DNA of 64,000 nucleotides from Mycobacterium conspicuum (lineage in GTDB: Bacteria > Actinomycetota > Actinomycetes > Mycobacteriales > Mycobacteriaceae), in assembly GCF_010730195.1 (NCBI RefSeq), contig NZ_AP022613.1:1364001-1428000 (forward strand). Direction: 5' to 3'. The notes beneath the pieces were generated by a model. It worked only from the letters and a program-made list of their open reading frames with translations, was not told where the DNA came from and made no database searches. This document shows, in pieces, positions 1 to 8,618 of this stretch (position 1 is its first letter; each line of letters opens with the position of its first letter). A program made the position numbers and the translations under genes.

Positions 1-946
1 GAGAGCGGATCAGGGCATGCTTGATTGCGGCCCGGATCTGGCGGAGGTCGGTCGCGGCGGACGCGGGGTCGACCGTGATGTCGACATTCGTGATGGCGTT
101 GGCGCGGGTGTCGCCGGCCGTGCGCTCACTGATCGGCATCGTCAAGGTGGCCGAGCCGTCCGCGCCAACTCGTCCCATGCGCTGGGCGAGGCGCGCCGAC
201 AATGCCGCGAGCAGCGTGTTGCTGGTGCCGCCCAACGACTGTGCACAGGCGTCCCACTCGTCGGCGTCGACGAAGATCGTTGCGGTGGTGCACGTGACCG
301 GTTCGTCGGCCCCGCACAGCGGTGGCGTGGGAAGCGGGGAAGTGGTGGATCCGTCGCCGCCGCGGTTACGCCGGACAAAGCCGGCCGCGGAAACGACGGC
401 GCGACCGATACCAGGCAAATCGAGCACGGTTTGGCGGGCGTCGTCGCGCAGTGCCTGCCACCACCGGCGGGACCGGGCGGCGGGCCAGTTCATCGCGTTG
501 TCGGACCCGGCAGCCGCGTCCGCCAATGCCTCGCAGAGGCCGACGGCGTCGGTGAGGCAATGCGAGGCGACCATGCTCACCCCGGCGCCGCCGTCGGTGA
601 ACGGCAGCACCGCGAGGTGCCACCCCGGTCCGTACTCGGCATCCACGGGGGTGTCGGCCTGATCGCCCAGCCAGGCGTCGAATTCTTCGCGCGGCCGCGG
701 CGTCGTGACGACCTCCAGGTCTGGCTGCTGGCCGGGCGAGACCCAGCGATACCGGGCGAACGGCAGGGGCGAGCGTTCGATGCGGCGGGATAGCCGGCCC
801 CGCTGCAGATGCTGATGGAACCGGCGCAGTCCGTCGAGGTCGACTCCGCGGTCGTACACCCAGGCGCACTGAATCACGCTGGTGGTTCCGGCCGCTCGCT
901 CTAGGCTGAAGATGGTGTGGTCGACCAGGTTCAGTACGGTGCTCAC
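1..946 (-). CDS. Condensation-domain acyltransferase-like protein (3' end outside window)
   Basis: The visible part is 315 codons and runs off the left edge of the window, so the C-terminus is missing. It starts at a GTG that overlaps the stop of the upstream PapA-type gene by 4 bases (GTGA), which suggests translational coupling. An HxxxD motif (SHCLTDAVGL, His129 and Asp133) sits at the place expected for the catalytic motif of the NRPS condensation / PapA / wax-ester synthase superfamily. Such enzymes move acyl groups from thioesters onto hydroxyl or amino acceptors. Together with the PapA neighbour it probably acts in assembly of an acylated surface lipid. The substrate cannot be read from the sequence. 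The superfamily is fairly sure, the exact role is not. Confidence 0.75.
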   Translation of the reverse strand, partial: MSTVLNLVDHTIFSLERAAGTTSVIQCAWVYDRGVDLDGLRRFHQHLQRGRLSRRIERSPLPFARYRWVSPGQQPDLEVVTTPRPREEFDAWLGDQADTPVDAEYGPGWHLAVLPFTDGGAGVSMVASHCLTDAVGLCEALADAAAGSDNAMNWPAARSRRWWQALRDDARQTVLDLPGIGRAVVSAAGFVRRNRGGDGSTTSPLPTPPLCGADEPVTCTTATIFVDADEWDACAQSLGGTSNTLLAALSARLAQRMGRVGADGSATLTMPISERTAGDTRANAITNVDITVDPASAATDLRQIRAAIKHALIRS

Positions 947-2427
947 TTGCTGGCTCCTTCCAAGTTCCGGGCCGTCGTGCCGGCGACGGGTCCGCCGTGG
1001 CCCGAATTCGCATGTTCCGCAACGATGTCCACCCAGTCCGAGGTGCTCTTGAGGGCGTACGCGAACGCCTGGATCAGGGCCGCGAGATAGCGGTGCACCG
1101 ACTTGCGGGCTTGTGCGTTGTCGGGGAAGGAGATCGTCGCCGTGGTCTTGTCTTTCTGACGGTTGATCCACAGGTTGATTCCGCCGTGCGAAAGGTTGTC
1201 GGCGTAGGTGCCGAAGTTGGCCTGCTCGAACAAATCGGCGGCGGGAATCTTGCGAAAGTCCATGAAGGACACCATCATTGCGCGTGCCGAGGGCGGCGTG
1301 ATCCCAGACAGCTGCGGACCCGCCAGCTCGAGCGCCCGCTCCACCGGCACCCCGGCAAGCCGCTTGGCGTCGTCGAATGAGCGCTGGGCCGCCCGGGCCG
1401 CCTCGGCGAACGTGGCAGTGCAGATCGGCACGGTGATCGGCACCAGGTTGGCGAACCAGCCCACGGTCAGCGAGTCGATGCCCGGCGACCGGGTGTCGTA
1501 GCAGGTGAAGCCGTGATAGGTTGCGGCGCCGGTGAACTCGTGGTCGGCCATGGCCGCGCAGGCCAGCACGCCGCCGCTGAACCGGGCACCCGCCGCGCGG
1601 CAGGCGGCCTCGAATGCCTCCGTCTCGGCGGGGCCCAGCAAGTCGACGGTCAGGAAGTCGCCCCTGTTGGTGACCCCGGCATCCTCGACCGGAAGCGGGA
1701 AGGTCGGCCACTCGCCCCGCGTGTCCTGTGCGAACTCGATCCAGTCCTGAACCCCCGGGGAGGATGCGGTGAGGCTGGCCACCTGCTGGTGCTGGCGCGA
1801 GGCGTAGCTGCGGTAGCTCGCGACCCCCGGGACGGTGGTGGCTGCATCCCCGGTCTCTGACAGGTGCTGATACATCAGGTGAATGTCGAAGAAGATCAGG
1901 CCGGCGGACATGCCGTCGATGTGCAGGTGGTCGACGCTGGCATAGAAGGTGAAAGAGTCGGCGTGCTGGACGATGCCGAAGGTGAAGCAATCCCACCGAA
2001 GCGTCTCCGGCGTCGTGGTCAACGCGTGCGTGCGAATTTGTTCGGTGGTCATGTGCCCAAATTCCACGGCAGCGAAATCGATGACTTGGGGGTCGTCAAT
2101 TGTCCGGCGGACAAAGGCGCCGTCTTCGAATTGGAACCAATCGTGGTAGGCGTCGTTACGACGGACATGCGCGTTGATTGCCGCCGTCATCGCGGCGACG
2201 TCGCAGAGGCCGGGGATCTCCCAGGCGACGATCATCAACCGGGGCAACTGGATGCCGTTGGTTTCGGCGTCGCGGGCGGCCCGCAGGTGCCGGATCCGCT
2301 GGTAACTCGGCGCCAGATCGCTTCGCCGCCCGTTCGCGGCCGCCCGGCGCGCCGCGGGGGAGGCCATCCACGTGATAACTGGACCGTCGGCCGGATGCCA
2401 TCCGTTGATGCTGCCCAGTGCGACCAT
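943..2427 (-). CDS. PapA-family acyltransferase
   Basis: A 494-residue protein with the general build of mycobacterial polyketide-associated PapA acyltransferases. It carries the HxxxDG motif HLHIDG (His167, Asp171, Gly172) inside the segment FYASVDHLHIDG, which closely matches PapA1/PapA2 as I remember them. The region RWDCFTFGIVQ just before it is also typical. PapA proteins transfer acyl chains made by polyketide synthases onto trehalose, phthiocerol or glycopeptidolipid acceptors, next to the inner membrane. No pks or mmpL gene lies in the window, so the lipid is unknown. The gene is first in a two-gene unit with the overlapping condensation-domain gene. A 17-base element centred about 130 bases upstream recurs before the next gene. 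Confidence 0.85.
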   Translation of the reverse strand: MVALGSINGWHPADGPVITWMASPAARRAAANGRRSDLAPSYQRIRHLRAARDAETNGIQLPRLMIVAWEIPGLCDVAAMTAAINAHVRRNDAYHDWFQFEDGAFVRRTIDDPQVIDFAAVEFGHMTTEQIRTHALTTTPETLRWDCFTFGIVQHADSFTFYASVDHLHIDGMSAGLIFFDIHLMYQHLSETGDAATTVPGVASYRSYASRQHQQVASLTASSPGVQDWIEFAQDTRGEWPTFPLPVEDAGVTNRGDFLTVDLLGPAETEAFEAACRAAGARFSGGVLACAAMADHEFTGAATYHGFTCYDTRSPGIDSLTVGWFANLVPITVPICTATFAEAARAAQRSFDDAKRLAGVPVERALELAGPQLSGITPPSARAMMVSFMDFRKIPAADLFEQANFGTYADNLSHGGINLWINRQKDKTTATISFPDNAQARKSVHRYLAALIQAFAYALKSTSDWVDIVAEHANSGHGGPVAGTTARNLEGASK

Positions 2428-2548
2428 TGTCTTAATCCTTTTCCGTGTCGTGCGGCGTTTTCGGTTATTTGCTGAAACAGAAGTTACGGTTCACCGACAC
2501 CAATGTCGCTGTTGTGGGCGATAGTCGAGATAAGCGACGATTGCCGAA

Positions 2549-2565
2549 TTTTGTGCATTGTGCTC
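2549..2565 (-). promoter_or_regulatory. 17-base element upstream of the PapA-type operon
   Basis: The plus strand reads TTTTGTGCATTGTGCTC. Sixteen of 17 bases are repeated at 3734-3750, and each copy begins 122-126 bases upstream of the start codon of the minus-strand gene it precedes. It contains a direct repeat of TTGTGC. It could be an activator or repressor site shared by the two lipid genes. This is inference from the repeat and the equal spacing. Confidence 0.5.
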
Positions 2566-2582
2566 ACCGCACACCGGTCGGT

Positions 2583-3608
2583 TCAGACGGCCGTAAGCGT
2601 TCGTCGCGAAGCTGCCGCGCGTGCCGAAGTCCGGCGCATACCCATCACGCGTTCGATGGCGGTGCCGACGCAGTGCGATTCCTCTTGAAGAAGCATGTGC
2701 CCGGCGGCGGGCCGGTGCAGATGGGTGGCGCCCGGGATGCCCGCGACCAGGTCGCGCGCGTGCTCGGCCGGTGTCGCGACGTCCGCTCCGCCGCTGACCA
2801 CGATCGCGTTTGCGGAAATGGACGCGAGCGAGTGGTACTGGTCGTACTGCTTCAGGCTGGGAAGGAAGCCGACCGCTGTCGTCAATGAGATCGTGTGCAT
2901 GTCAGGCGTTGTGACTGTGGCGGTGTGGCTTCGCTCGGCGCCCGCGAATTTATTGAGGCCTTCCCAGACCGGGCGCACCAGCCCATTGAGCGCGCGGTCC
3001 GTGGCGCGTCGGGGCATGTGGTGGACGAAACCGAACACCATCTCCGTGGCGCGGGTGGCGAGCAAGCGGCCGAGCCCTCGCTCGACGAGCCGGCCGGCCG
3101 CGGTGGCGACCAGGACCAGGCCTTGCGGGTCCACCGGACGATCGACGGCGGGACGGGCCAGGTATGCCAGCGCCGTCATTCCGCCCATCGAATGTCCGGC
3201 CAGGGTGAGCGGCCCCTTGACGTTCAGGATCGTCAGGACCTCGGCGAGGTCCCCAGCGAGCCGGTCGATCCGGTAGGTGTGCATGTCGGCGCGGCTCGAC
3301 CGGCCGTGACCGCGGTGGTCGTAGGTGATGATTCGGATGCTGTTGCCCCATCGCTGACGCAGCTGACGGACTTGGGGCGCCCAGCTGGCCTGCGTCAGGC
3401 AAAGGCCGTGCAACAGAACGACGGTGTGATCGCGAGCACCGGCGGAGCCGTAGTCGCGGACCGCCAGGCGCACGCCGTCGCTCGTGATGACCGTCCGCTC
3501 GACATACAACTCGGGCCGCGCGCCTGACCGCCGCCGGGATGCCGCCGGGTCGGCGAGTGCGTCGCCAGACGCGAAGGTTGCTGTAGTCAGTTCGGGCTGA
3601 GCGAACAC
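2583..3608 (-). CDS. Alpha/beta hydrolase
   Basis: A 341-residue alpha/beta hydrolase. The nucleophile elbow GHSMGG places the catalytic Ser at residue 140, the oxyanion segment HGLC is at 67-70, and the C-terminal AAGHMLLQEE supplies the catalytic His. The GTG start at 3608 is chosen because AAGGAG stands six bases before it; an ATG 45 codons upstream has no such site and would add an atypical leader. It is transcribed in the same direction as the PapA-type operon and may act on the same lipid as an esterase, thioesterase or lipase. No signal peptide is evident from the chosen start, so a cytoplasmic location is likely. The substrate is unknown. Confidence 0.85.
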   Translation of the reverse strand: MFAQPELTTATFASGDALADPAASRRRSGARPELYVERTVITSDGVRLAVRDYGSAGARDHTVVLLHGLCLTQASWAPQVRQLRQRWGNSIRIITYDHRGHGRSSRADMHTYRIDRLAGDLAEVLTILNVKGPLTLAGHSMGGMTALAYLARPAVDRPVDPQGLVLVATAAGRLVERGLGRLLATRATEMVFGFVHHMPRRATDRALNGLVRPVWEGLNKFAGAERSHTATVTTPDMHTISLTTAVGFLPSLKQYDQYHSLASISANAIVVSGGADVATPAEHARDLVAGIPGATHLHRPAAGHMLLQEESHCVGTAIERVMGMRRTSARAAASRRTLTAV

Positions 3609-3733
3609 GGTGGACTCCTTGCCGGTGTCGATGTCGAGGGGGGGTCCCGACACCTCGTGGTGCTCGAAGCTACGGATTGGTAGCGGCCCTGACGCGCTTG
3701 TGCGCAATAGCCACGCAAGCAGCGATTTTGAGG

Positions 3734-3750
3734 TTTTGCGCATTGTGCTC
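3734..3750 (-). promoter_or_regulatory. Second copy of the 17-base element, upstream of the hydrolase
   Basis: TTTTGCGCATTGTGCTC, differing from the copy at 2549-2565 at one base. It lies in the 291-base gap between the hydrolase start (3608) and the end of the CMD-domain gene (3900). A related TTGTGCGCAAT stands about 30 bases further upstream. Nothing else was seen in this gap. Confidence 0.5.
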
Positions 3751-3899
3751 TGCGGGGTGCGTGCGAGACTGGCCGCCCGGACGGTCAGATCGACACGATC
3801 GCGCCCGTGCCGGCGCAGCGCCGAGCACGCCGCATAGCGCCGGTCGGAATGCCGCGAATGTTATTGCCGTACAAGGCTGGTGCCTATCCGGGGCTGCGG

Positions 3900-4682
3900 C
3901 TAACTACCCGTGGCAACCTCAACCAGCAGATCATCGAGGCGTCGCGCGAGATTCCATCCCAGGTAGACGGCAAAGTGGACCACGAGCTCCTCGAGCTCGG
4001 TGCGGGTCAGGTCCCCGAGGGTGAGCGCGGCCCGGAGGTGCTCGGTCACCTCCTCATCGACCGTGTCTGATGCCGCGCTGCAGATGCTAATGATGCGTCG
4101 GTCGCGCCGGGTGAGGTACTGCTGCCGGGTCCAGACCTCGCCGTACAGGTAGTCGAGACGGGCGCGGCCCTGAAATGCCGTGGATGCGAATCGCGGTGCG
4201 GCGCCGTGGATTTGCTCGTAGGCCGCGATGCCGCGTTCCCGCCGCACACCATCGTCGGCGGGCTCCGCCCAGAGCTCGAAGTCGTGCGGCTTCAGCTCCT
4301 CGCCGGATTCTTGAAAGATCTTGTAAATGTTCATCATTCCGTACATCTGCAACACCGACGCCTTGGGCCAGCCGGCCTGCGTTCCGAAGTGCAGCACGAA
4401 CTCGTCGAACTCCGAATAGGTGATGTCCCCGCTCTTGAGCGCCGCGTAGACGTGGGTCTCGATCGGGGTGATCGCACCGGCCGCGCCGACGCAGGTAAGC
4501 GTGATCCAGCGCCGGTCTCGCGGCGTGAGGACGCCCCGGCGCCACATTTCGCCGAACACGTAGCCGATCACTCCGGACTCGATGTAGGCCCCGGCCGGGT
4601 CCGGGCTCGCGGTCTGCATGATGTGTTCGTACTCGGCTCTAGCGACCGCGCGCCGCTCGTCGCGAGTTGTCCACTCGGCCAT
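3900..4682 (-). CDS. Carboxymuconolactone decarboxylase (CMD/AhpD-like) family protein, two-domain
   Basis: A 260-residue protein made of two related helical CMD-like repeats. Each half has a 'TPRDRRWITLTCVGA' / 'TRRDRRIISICSAA' type segment followed by an acidic helix and a 'VLHFGTQAGWP' / 'VVHFAVYLGWN' segment. In this family single-domain members are decarboxylases or peroxidase partners, and double-domain members occur in aromatic and terpenoid catabolic clusters. The CxxC of AhpD peroxidase activity is absent, so a redox role like AhpD is not supported. Its ATG shares one base with the stop of the upstream SDR gene (TGATG), showing an operon with that dehydrogenase. Confidence 0.75.
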   Translation of the reverse strand: MAEWTTRDERRAVARAEYEHIMQTASPDPAGAYIESGVIGYVFGEMWRRGVLTPRDRRWITLTCVGAAGAITPIETHVYAALKSGDITYSEFDEFVLHFGTQAGWPKASVLQMYGMMNIYKIFQESGEELKPHDFELWAEPADDGVRRERGIAAYEQIHGAAPRFASTAFQGRARLDYLYGEVWTRQQYLTRRDRRIISICSAASDTVDEEVTEHLRAALTLGDLTRTELEELVVHFAVYLGWNLARRLDDLLVEVATGS

Positions 4683-5455
4683 CAGAGCCTCATGATCCAG
4701 CCGCCGTCGACGGAAATCGTCTGGCCGTTAATCCATTCGCCCGCAGGCGAACACAGCAGCAGCATCGTCCCGACCAAGTCCGCGGGCGGACCTTGGGTCT
4801 TGCCCGGGATCTGCGCGCCGAGGAAATCCCGCACCGGCGAGTCCTTGGGCAGGCTCACGTAGGCGCTGTCGTTGTCGACCAGTCCGGGCGCGATCCCGTT
4901 GACGTTGATACCCCGATGGCCGAGTTCGGTGGCGAGGTTGCAGGTCAAGCCATGCAGAGCGTATTTCGACACCCCATAGATCCCGCCGGGCATGAACGCG
5001 CCCGCCGACAGGCCGTTCACGATGCGACCACCGCCGCGCTCGGTCATGGACGCGATGACCGCCTGGGTGCACAGCAAGGGGCCGCGCAGGTTCACGTTGA
5101 GGACCCGGTCCCAATCCGCTACCGGCATGTTGGACAGCCCATACGGCGGGAGGTCGGTCATGATGGCCGCGTTGTTGATCAGGATGTCGATCCCACCGAA
5201 CGCGTCGATCGTCGCCGAGGCCATCTGGGCGGCGGATTCGGCGGAGGTGACGTCCAGATGCACGGCAAGGGCGTGAAAGCCCCTGCCCCGCAGGTCATCC
5301 GCGGTGCGCTGCGCTGCCTGAAGGTTGATGTCGGCGATCACCACCGAAGCGCCGACGTCGCACAGCGCCTGCGCGTAGATCTCCCCGATGCCGCCGGCGC
5401 CGCCGGTCACCACGGCGACCTTGCCGGTGAGGTCAAAGAGTTGCTTCACATCCAT
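4682..5455 (-). CDS. Short-chain dehydrogenase/reductase
   Basis: A 257-residue SDR. The cofactor loop TGGAGGIG is at residues 17-24, NNAAI and the active-site YGVSK follow in the right order, and the C-terminus ends with the SVDGGW pattern seen in classical SDRs. The start is taken at the ATG giving MDVKQLF, because the 48 codons upstream run through the divergent promoter region and look non-coding. It forms an operon with the CMD-domain protein and is divergent from the aldehyde dehydrogenase operon. It probably oxidises an alcohol intermediate of the same pathway, NAD-linked; the substrate is unknown. Confidence 0.85.
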   Translation of the reverse strand: MDVKQLFDLTGKVAVVTGGAGGIGEIYAQALCDVGASVVIADINLQAAQRTADDLRGRGFHALAVHLDVTSAESAAQMASATIDAFGGIDILINNAAIMTDLPPYGLSNMPVADWDRVLNVNLRGPLLCTQAVIASMTERGGGRIVNGLSAGAFMPGGIYGVSKYALHGLTCNLATELGHRGINVNGIAPGLVDNDSAYVSLPKDSPVRDFLGAQIPGKTQGPPADLVGTMLLLCSPAGEWINGQTISVDGGWIMRL

Positions 5456-5471
5456 TCGAGCATTAGGCCCA

Positions 5472-5494
5472 CACTTGACCTTTGAAGTCAAGTG
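5472..5494. promoter_or_regulatory. Inverted repeat in the divergent promoter region
   Basis: Perfect 8-base arms CACTTGAC and GTCAAGTG are separated by 7 bases. It lies between the divergently transcribed SDR (start 5455) and aldehyde dehydrogenase (start 5536), where one regulator could control both operons. The TetR at 8619-9272 at the end of the aldehyde dehydrogenase operon is the natural candidate. The TTGAC arms could also serve as -35 elements. Confidence 0.6.
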
Positions 5495-5535
5495 CCTTAC
5501 TAATAAGTAATTCGTCTTAACCGGAGGACTGGCCG

Positions 5536-7011
5536 ATGACCGCTGTGGTGAGCGACTTGCGCGTGCCGATCGTGCACCTGCACATCGGCGGCGAGGCACG
5601 AACGAGCGGTTCCGGTGGCGTGCATCAGCACGTGTATCCCGCGACCGGCGAAGTCCAGGGGCCGGTGCCGTTGGCCGGTCCGGACGACGTCGACGCGGCC
5701 GTGCGGGCCGCGCACGCGGCGTACCCGCAGTGGCGCGCCCTACGGCCGGCGGAGCGGGCGCGTGTCCTTCGCCGGCTCGGTGAGCTGATGGAACGCGACA
5801 CTGCCGAGATCGCCCGATTGTCGGTGCTGGACAACGGGATGTCGGCCGCCATGAGCCAGCCGCTCGTCGGCATCATGGCGAATTGGACGTCCTACTATGC
5901 CGGTTGGGCCGACAAGGTCGAGGGACGTGTCACCTCGTTCCCCGCGAATCAGCGGGAGCTTGCCTATTCGATGCCCGAGCCCTACGGCGTCGTCGGGATC
6001 ATCCTCACCTGGAACGGTCCGGTGGTCTCGGTTGGCATGAAGCTGATCCCGGCGCTGGCGGCCGGAAACACGGTCGTGATGAAACCGTCGGAGCTGACCC
6101 CATATGCAACCGAGCATCTGATGGGTCTGGTGAAGGAAGCGGGGATCCCCGACGGCGTCGTGAATCTGGTGCTGGGCGGGCCGCAGACCGGTGACGCACT
6201 GGTACGCCACCCCTTGGTGCAAAAGGTCAGCTTCACCGGCGGTCCGGCGACGGCGCGAAAGATCCTGGCCGCGTGCGCCGAGTCCCTCAAGCCCGCCGTG
6301 CTTGAACTCGGCGGCAAGTCCGCCAACGTTCTCTTCCCCGATGCCGACCTGGACACGGCGGTCGCCGTCAACACCTTCAGCGTCCTGGGCACGCTTGCCG
6401 GGCAGGGCTGCGCCATCCCGTCACGCATGATCGTGCACAACGACATCTACGACGACGTCGTCGAGCGCGTCCTGGCGATCGTCGGCGGCATGCACTGCGG
6501 CGACCCGTTTGACCCGGCGTCGGTGATCAGCCCGGTGGTGACCCGCGAAGCGCAACAACGGATCCTGGCGATGATCGAACGAGCGCAGGCCGACGGTGCG
6601 AAGCTGCTGACCGGGGGGCGCGCCCCCAGCCACCTGACGAACGGCTTCTTCGTGGAACCGACCGTGCTGGGCGATGTGGACCCGAACTCCGAGCTCGGTC
6701 AGATCGAGGTGTTCGGACCGGTGTTGTCGCTCATGCGATTTCAGACCGAAGAGCAGGCGATCGAGATGGCGAACTCGACCGACTACGGGCTCGCCTCCTA
6801 TGTCTACACCAAGGACATCGACCGCATCCAGCGGATGGTCAGCGCGCTGCAAGCCGGCGGCGTGTACGTGAACGGGGCCACCCCGGTCACCGGCTGCGAG
6901 CTCGCGTTCGGCGGCATCGGCATCTCCGGCTACGGCCGCGAGGGCGGCGAGGAAGGGCTGTTTGAATTTTTGCGCACGAAAGCGGTGGGTATAGGGGGGA
7001 ATTGGGCGTGA
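5536..7011 (+). CDS. NAD(P)-dependent aldehyde dehydrogenase
   Basis: A 491-residue aldehyde dehydrogenase of normal family length. Visible catalytic elements are Asn160 in LTWN, Lys183 in MKPSE (cofactor binding), Glu257 in LELGG and the nucleophile Cys292 in GQGCAIPSR. A GGAGGA ribosome site stands just upstream of the ATG. It oxidises an aldehyde to the acid in the cytoplasm. It is the first gene of a plus-strand operon (aldehyde dehydrogenase, SDR, 6PGDH-like, TetR) whose coding genes overlap by 4 bases. The context of SDRs, a CMD-domain protein and a P450 suggests breakdown of a terpenoid, aromatic or alicyclic compound. Confidence 0.92.
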   Translation: MTAVVSDLRVPIVHLHIGGEARTSGSGGVHQHVYPATGEVQGPVPLAGPDDVDAAVRAAHAAYPQWRALRPAERARVLRRLGELMERDTAEIARLSVLDNGMSAAMSQPLVGIMANWTSYYAGWADKVEGRVTSFPANQRELAYSMPEPYGVVGIILTWNGPVVSVGMKLIPALAAGNTVVMKPSELTPYATEHLMGLVKEAGIPDGVVNLVLGGPQTGDALVRHPLVQKVSFTGGPATARKILAACAESLKPAVLELGGKSANVLFPDADLDTAVAVNTFSVLGTLAGQGCAIPSRMIVHNDIYDDVVERVLAIVGGMHCGDPFDPASVISPVVTREAQQRILAMIERAQADGAKLLTGGRAPSHLTNGFFVEPTVLGDVDPNSELGQIEVFGPVLSLMRFQTEEQAIEMANSTDYGLASYVYTKDIDRIQRMVSALQAGGVYVNGATPVTGCELAFGGIGISGYGREGGEEGLFEFLRTKAVGIGGNWA

Positions 7012-7811
7012 GCAAGCCGCTCAATCTCAACGGCGCGGTCGCGGTGCTCACCGGCGCGGGCAGCGGCATCGGCCGGGCGACCGCGGAACAGTTCGCGCAA
7101 CGTGGTGCCTCCGTCGTCGTGAGTGACCTATCGGAAGCCCGGGTCGGCGAGGTTGTCGAGCACATCACCGCGCTGGGCCGCCCGGCGCTCGGGCTCACCG
7201 TCGACGTCACCGTCGAGGCGGATCTGGAAAGGCTCAGAGACGTTGCGCTGCAACACTTTGGGCGGATCGACCTGGTGATGAACAACGTGGGCGTGCTCGC
7301 GATCGGCGCCCCCGAAGCGTTGCCCGACGAAGCCTGGGCCCGCACCATCGACGTCAACCTGTTCAGCATCGCCCGCAGCAACCGGGTGTTCCTGCCCGGG
7401 TTGATCGCCCAGGGCAGCGGCCACGTCGTCAACACGGCCTCCGCCTCCGGGCTGCTGGGCTACGGGTTTGATCGGCTGCCCTACGTCGCTTCCAAGCATG
7501 CGATCGTCGGGCTTTCCGAGGCGCTGGCCACCTATCTCGGTCCGAAGGGCGTTGGGGTAACCTGCCTTTGCCCGTCCGGGGTGATCACCAACATCCTCGA
7601 GGGGATAACCGTTTACGGTGACGCGGCGGTAACGCCGCGGGCCCCGGCGTACCCGATCGTGGCTGCGGAAGAGGTCGGGAAGCTGACTGCCGATGCGGTC
7701 GAGGCCGGGCGATTTCTCGTGGTGACCGCGCCCGAGGTGCAGGAGGCGGTGCTGCAGCGCGCCAGGGACATCGAGGCGTACATCCAGGCCAGCATCGAGG
7801 CGCAAGGGTGA
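7008..7811 (+). CDS. Short-chain dehydrogenase/reductase
   Basis: A 267-residue SDR with TGAGSGIG at residues 15-22, an NNVG segment and a YVASK active-site motif. The GTG start overlaps the aldehyde dehydrogenase stop (GTGA) and is preceded by an AGGGGGGA ribosome site; a TTG two codons earlier is less likely. It belongs to the same transcription unit as the aldehyde dehydrogenase and probably handles the alcohol or ketone step of that pathway. Confidence 0.88.
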   Translation: MSKPLNLNGAVAVLTGAGSGIGRATAEQFAQRGASVVVSDLSEARVGEVVEHITALGRPALGLTVDVTVEADLERLRDVALQHFGRIDLVMNNVGVLAIGAPEALPDEAWARTIDVNLFSIARSNRVFLPGLIAQGSGHVVNTASASGLLGYGFDRLPYVASKHAIVGLSEALATYLGPKGVGVTCLCPSGVITNILEGITVYGDAAVTPRAPAYPIVAAEEVGKLTADAVEAGRFLVVTAPEVQEAVLQRARDIEAYIQASIEAQG

Positions 7812-8614
7812 GCGGTATGCGAGTTGGCTTCGTGGGCCTGGGGTCTCAGGGCGGACCGATGGCGCGCAGGATCATCGAGGACGGGTTCCCGACGACGCTG
7901 TGGGCGCGCCGGCCCGAGTCCCTCGAACCCTACGACGGTACCGATGCCGCTTTCGCGGCGGACCGTCGCGCGCTGAGCGCCGCGTCGGATGTGTTGTGCG
8001 TCTGCGTGATCGGCGACGCCGACGTCGACGAGGTGCTGCGCGGCGACGACGGGGCACTCGCCGGAATGGCCCCGGGCGGGATCGTGATGATCCACAGCAC
8101 CGTGCATCCCGACACCTGCCGCCGCCTCCAGAATGACTTCCCGGAGCTGCGCTTCGTCGACGCGCCCGTCTCCGGCGGCGGGCACATGGCCGCGGCCAAG
8201 GCGCTGCTGGTGATGGTGGGCGGCGACGACGACGTCATCGAGCGATGCCGGCCGGTGTTGAACACGTATGCGAATCCGCTTGTCCACCTTGGTGGTTTGG
8301 GTGCCGGCCAGGCGGCGAAGCTGCTGAACAATTCGCTGTTCACCGCGCACCTCGGGTTGGCCGCCAGCACCTTTGCCATCGCCGGCGCTCTGGGCGTCGA
8401 CCTCGATGCGTTGACCACCGTCCTGGCGGCCGGCAGCGGCCGCAGTTACGCCGCGGAGGTGATCGCCAACTCGGGACACAGCCTCTCGGTGATGGCCGAG
8501 CTGGCCGGACGGCTGTTGGCCAAAGATGTCGGCATCCTGGCGGACATGATCGAGCCCGACGCCCCGCCGCTACTGCAGGCGGCCACGGCCACGATTGCCG
8601 CGATGGGGCGGTGA
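7808..8614 (+). CDS. NAD-binding 6-phosphogluconate / 3-hydroxyisobutyrate dehydrogenase-like protein
   Basis: A 268-residue beta-hydroxyacid dehydrogenase family protein. The N-terminal GFVGLGSQGGPMA is the Rossmann fingerprint of the family, DAPVSGG matches the substrate-binding signature, and GAGQAAKLLNN carries the expected catalytic Lys. It starts with a GTG overlapping the previous stop by 4 bases. Members oxidise 3-hydroxyacids such as 3-hydroxyisobutyrate or tartronate semialdehyde; here the substrate is presumably a hydroxyacid made by the operon. It is slightly shorter than the usual 290-300 residues. Confidence 0.85.
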   Translation: MSGMRVGFVGLGSQGGPMARRIIEDGFPTTLWARRPESLEPYDGTDAAFAADRRALSAASDVLCVCVIGDADVDEVLRGDDGALAGMAPGGIVMIHSTVHPDTCRRLQNDFPELRFVDAPVSGGGHMAAAKALLVMVGGDDDVIERCRPVLNTYANPLVHLGGLGAGQAAKLLNNSLFTAHLGLAASTFAIAGALGVDLDALTTVLAAGSGRSYAAEVIANSGHSLSVMAELAGRLLAKDVGILADMIEPDAPPLLQAATATIAAMGR

Positions 8615-8618
8615 TGTG

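Noticed and set aside
3900..4682. AhpD-type peroxidase role of the CMD protein
   Set aside because: The CxxC redox motif is not present in either repeat.
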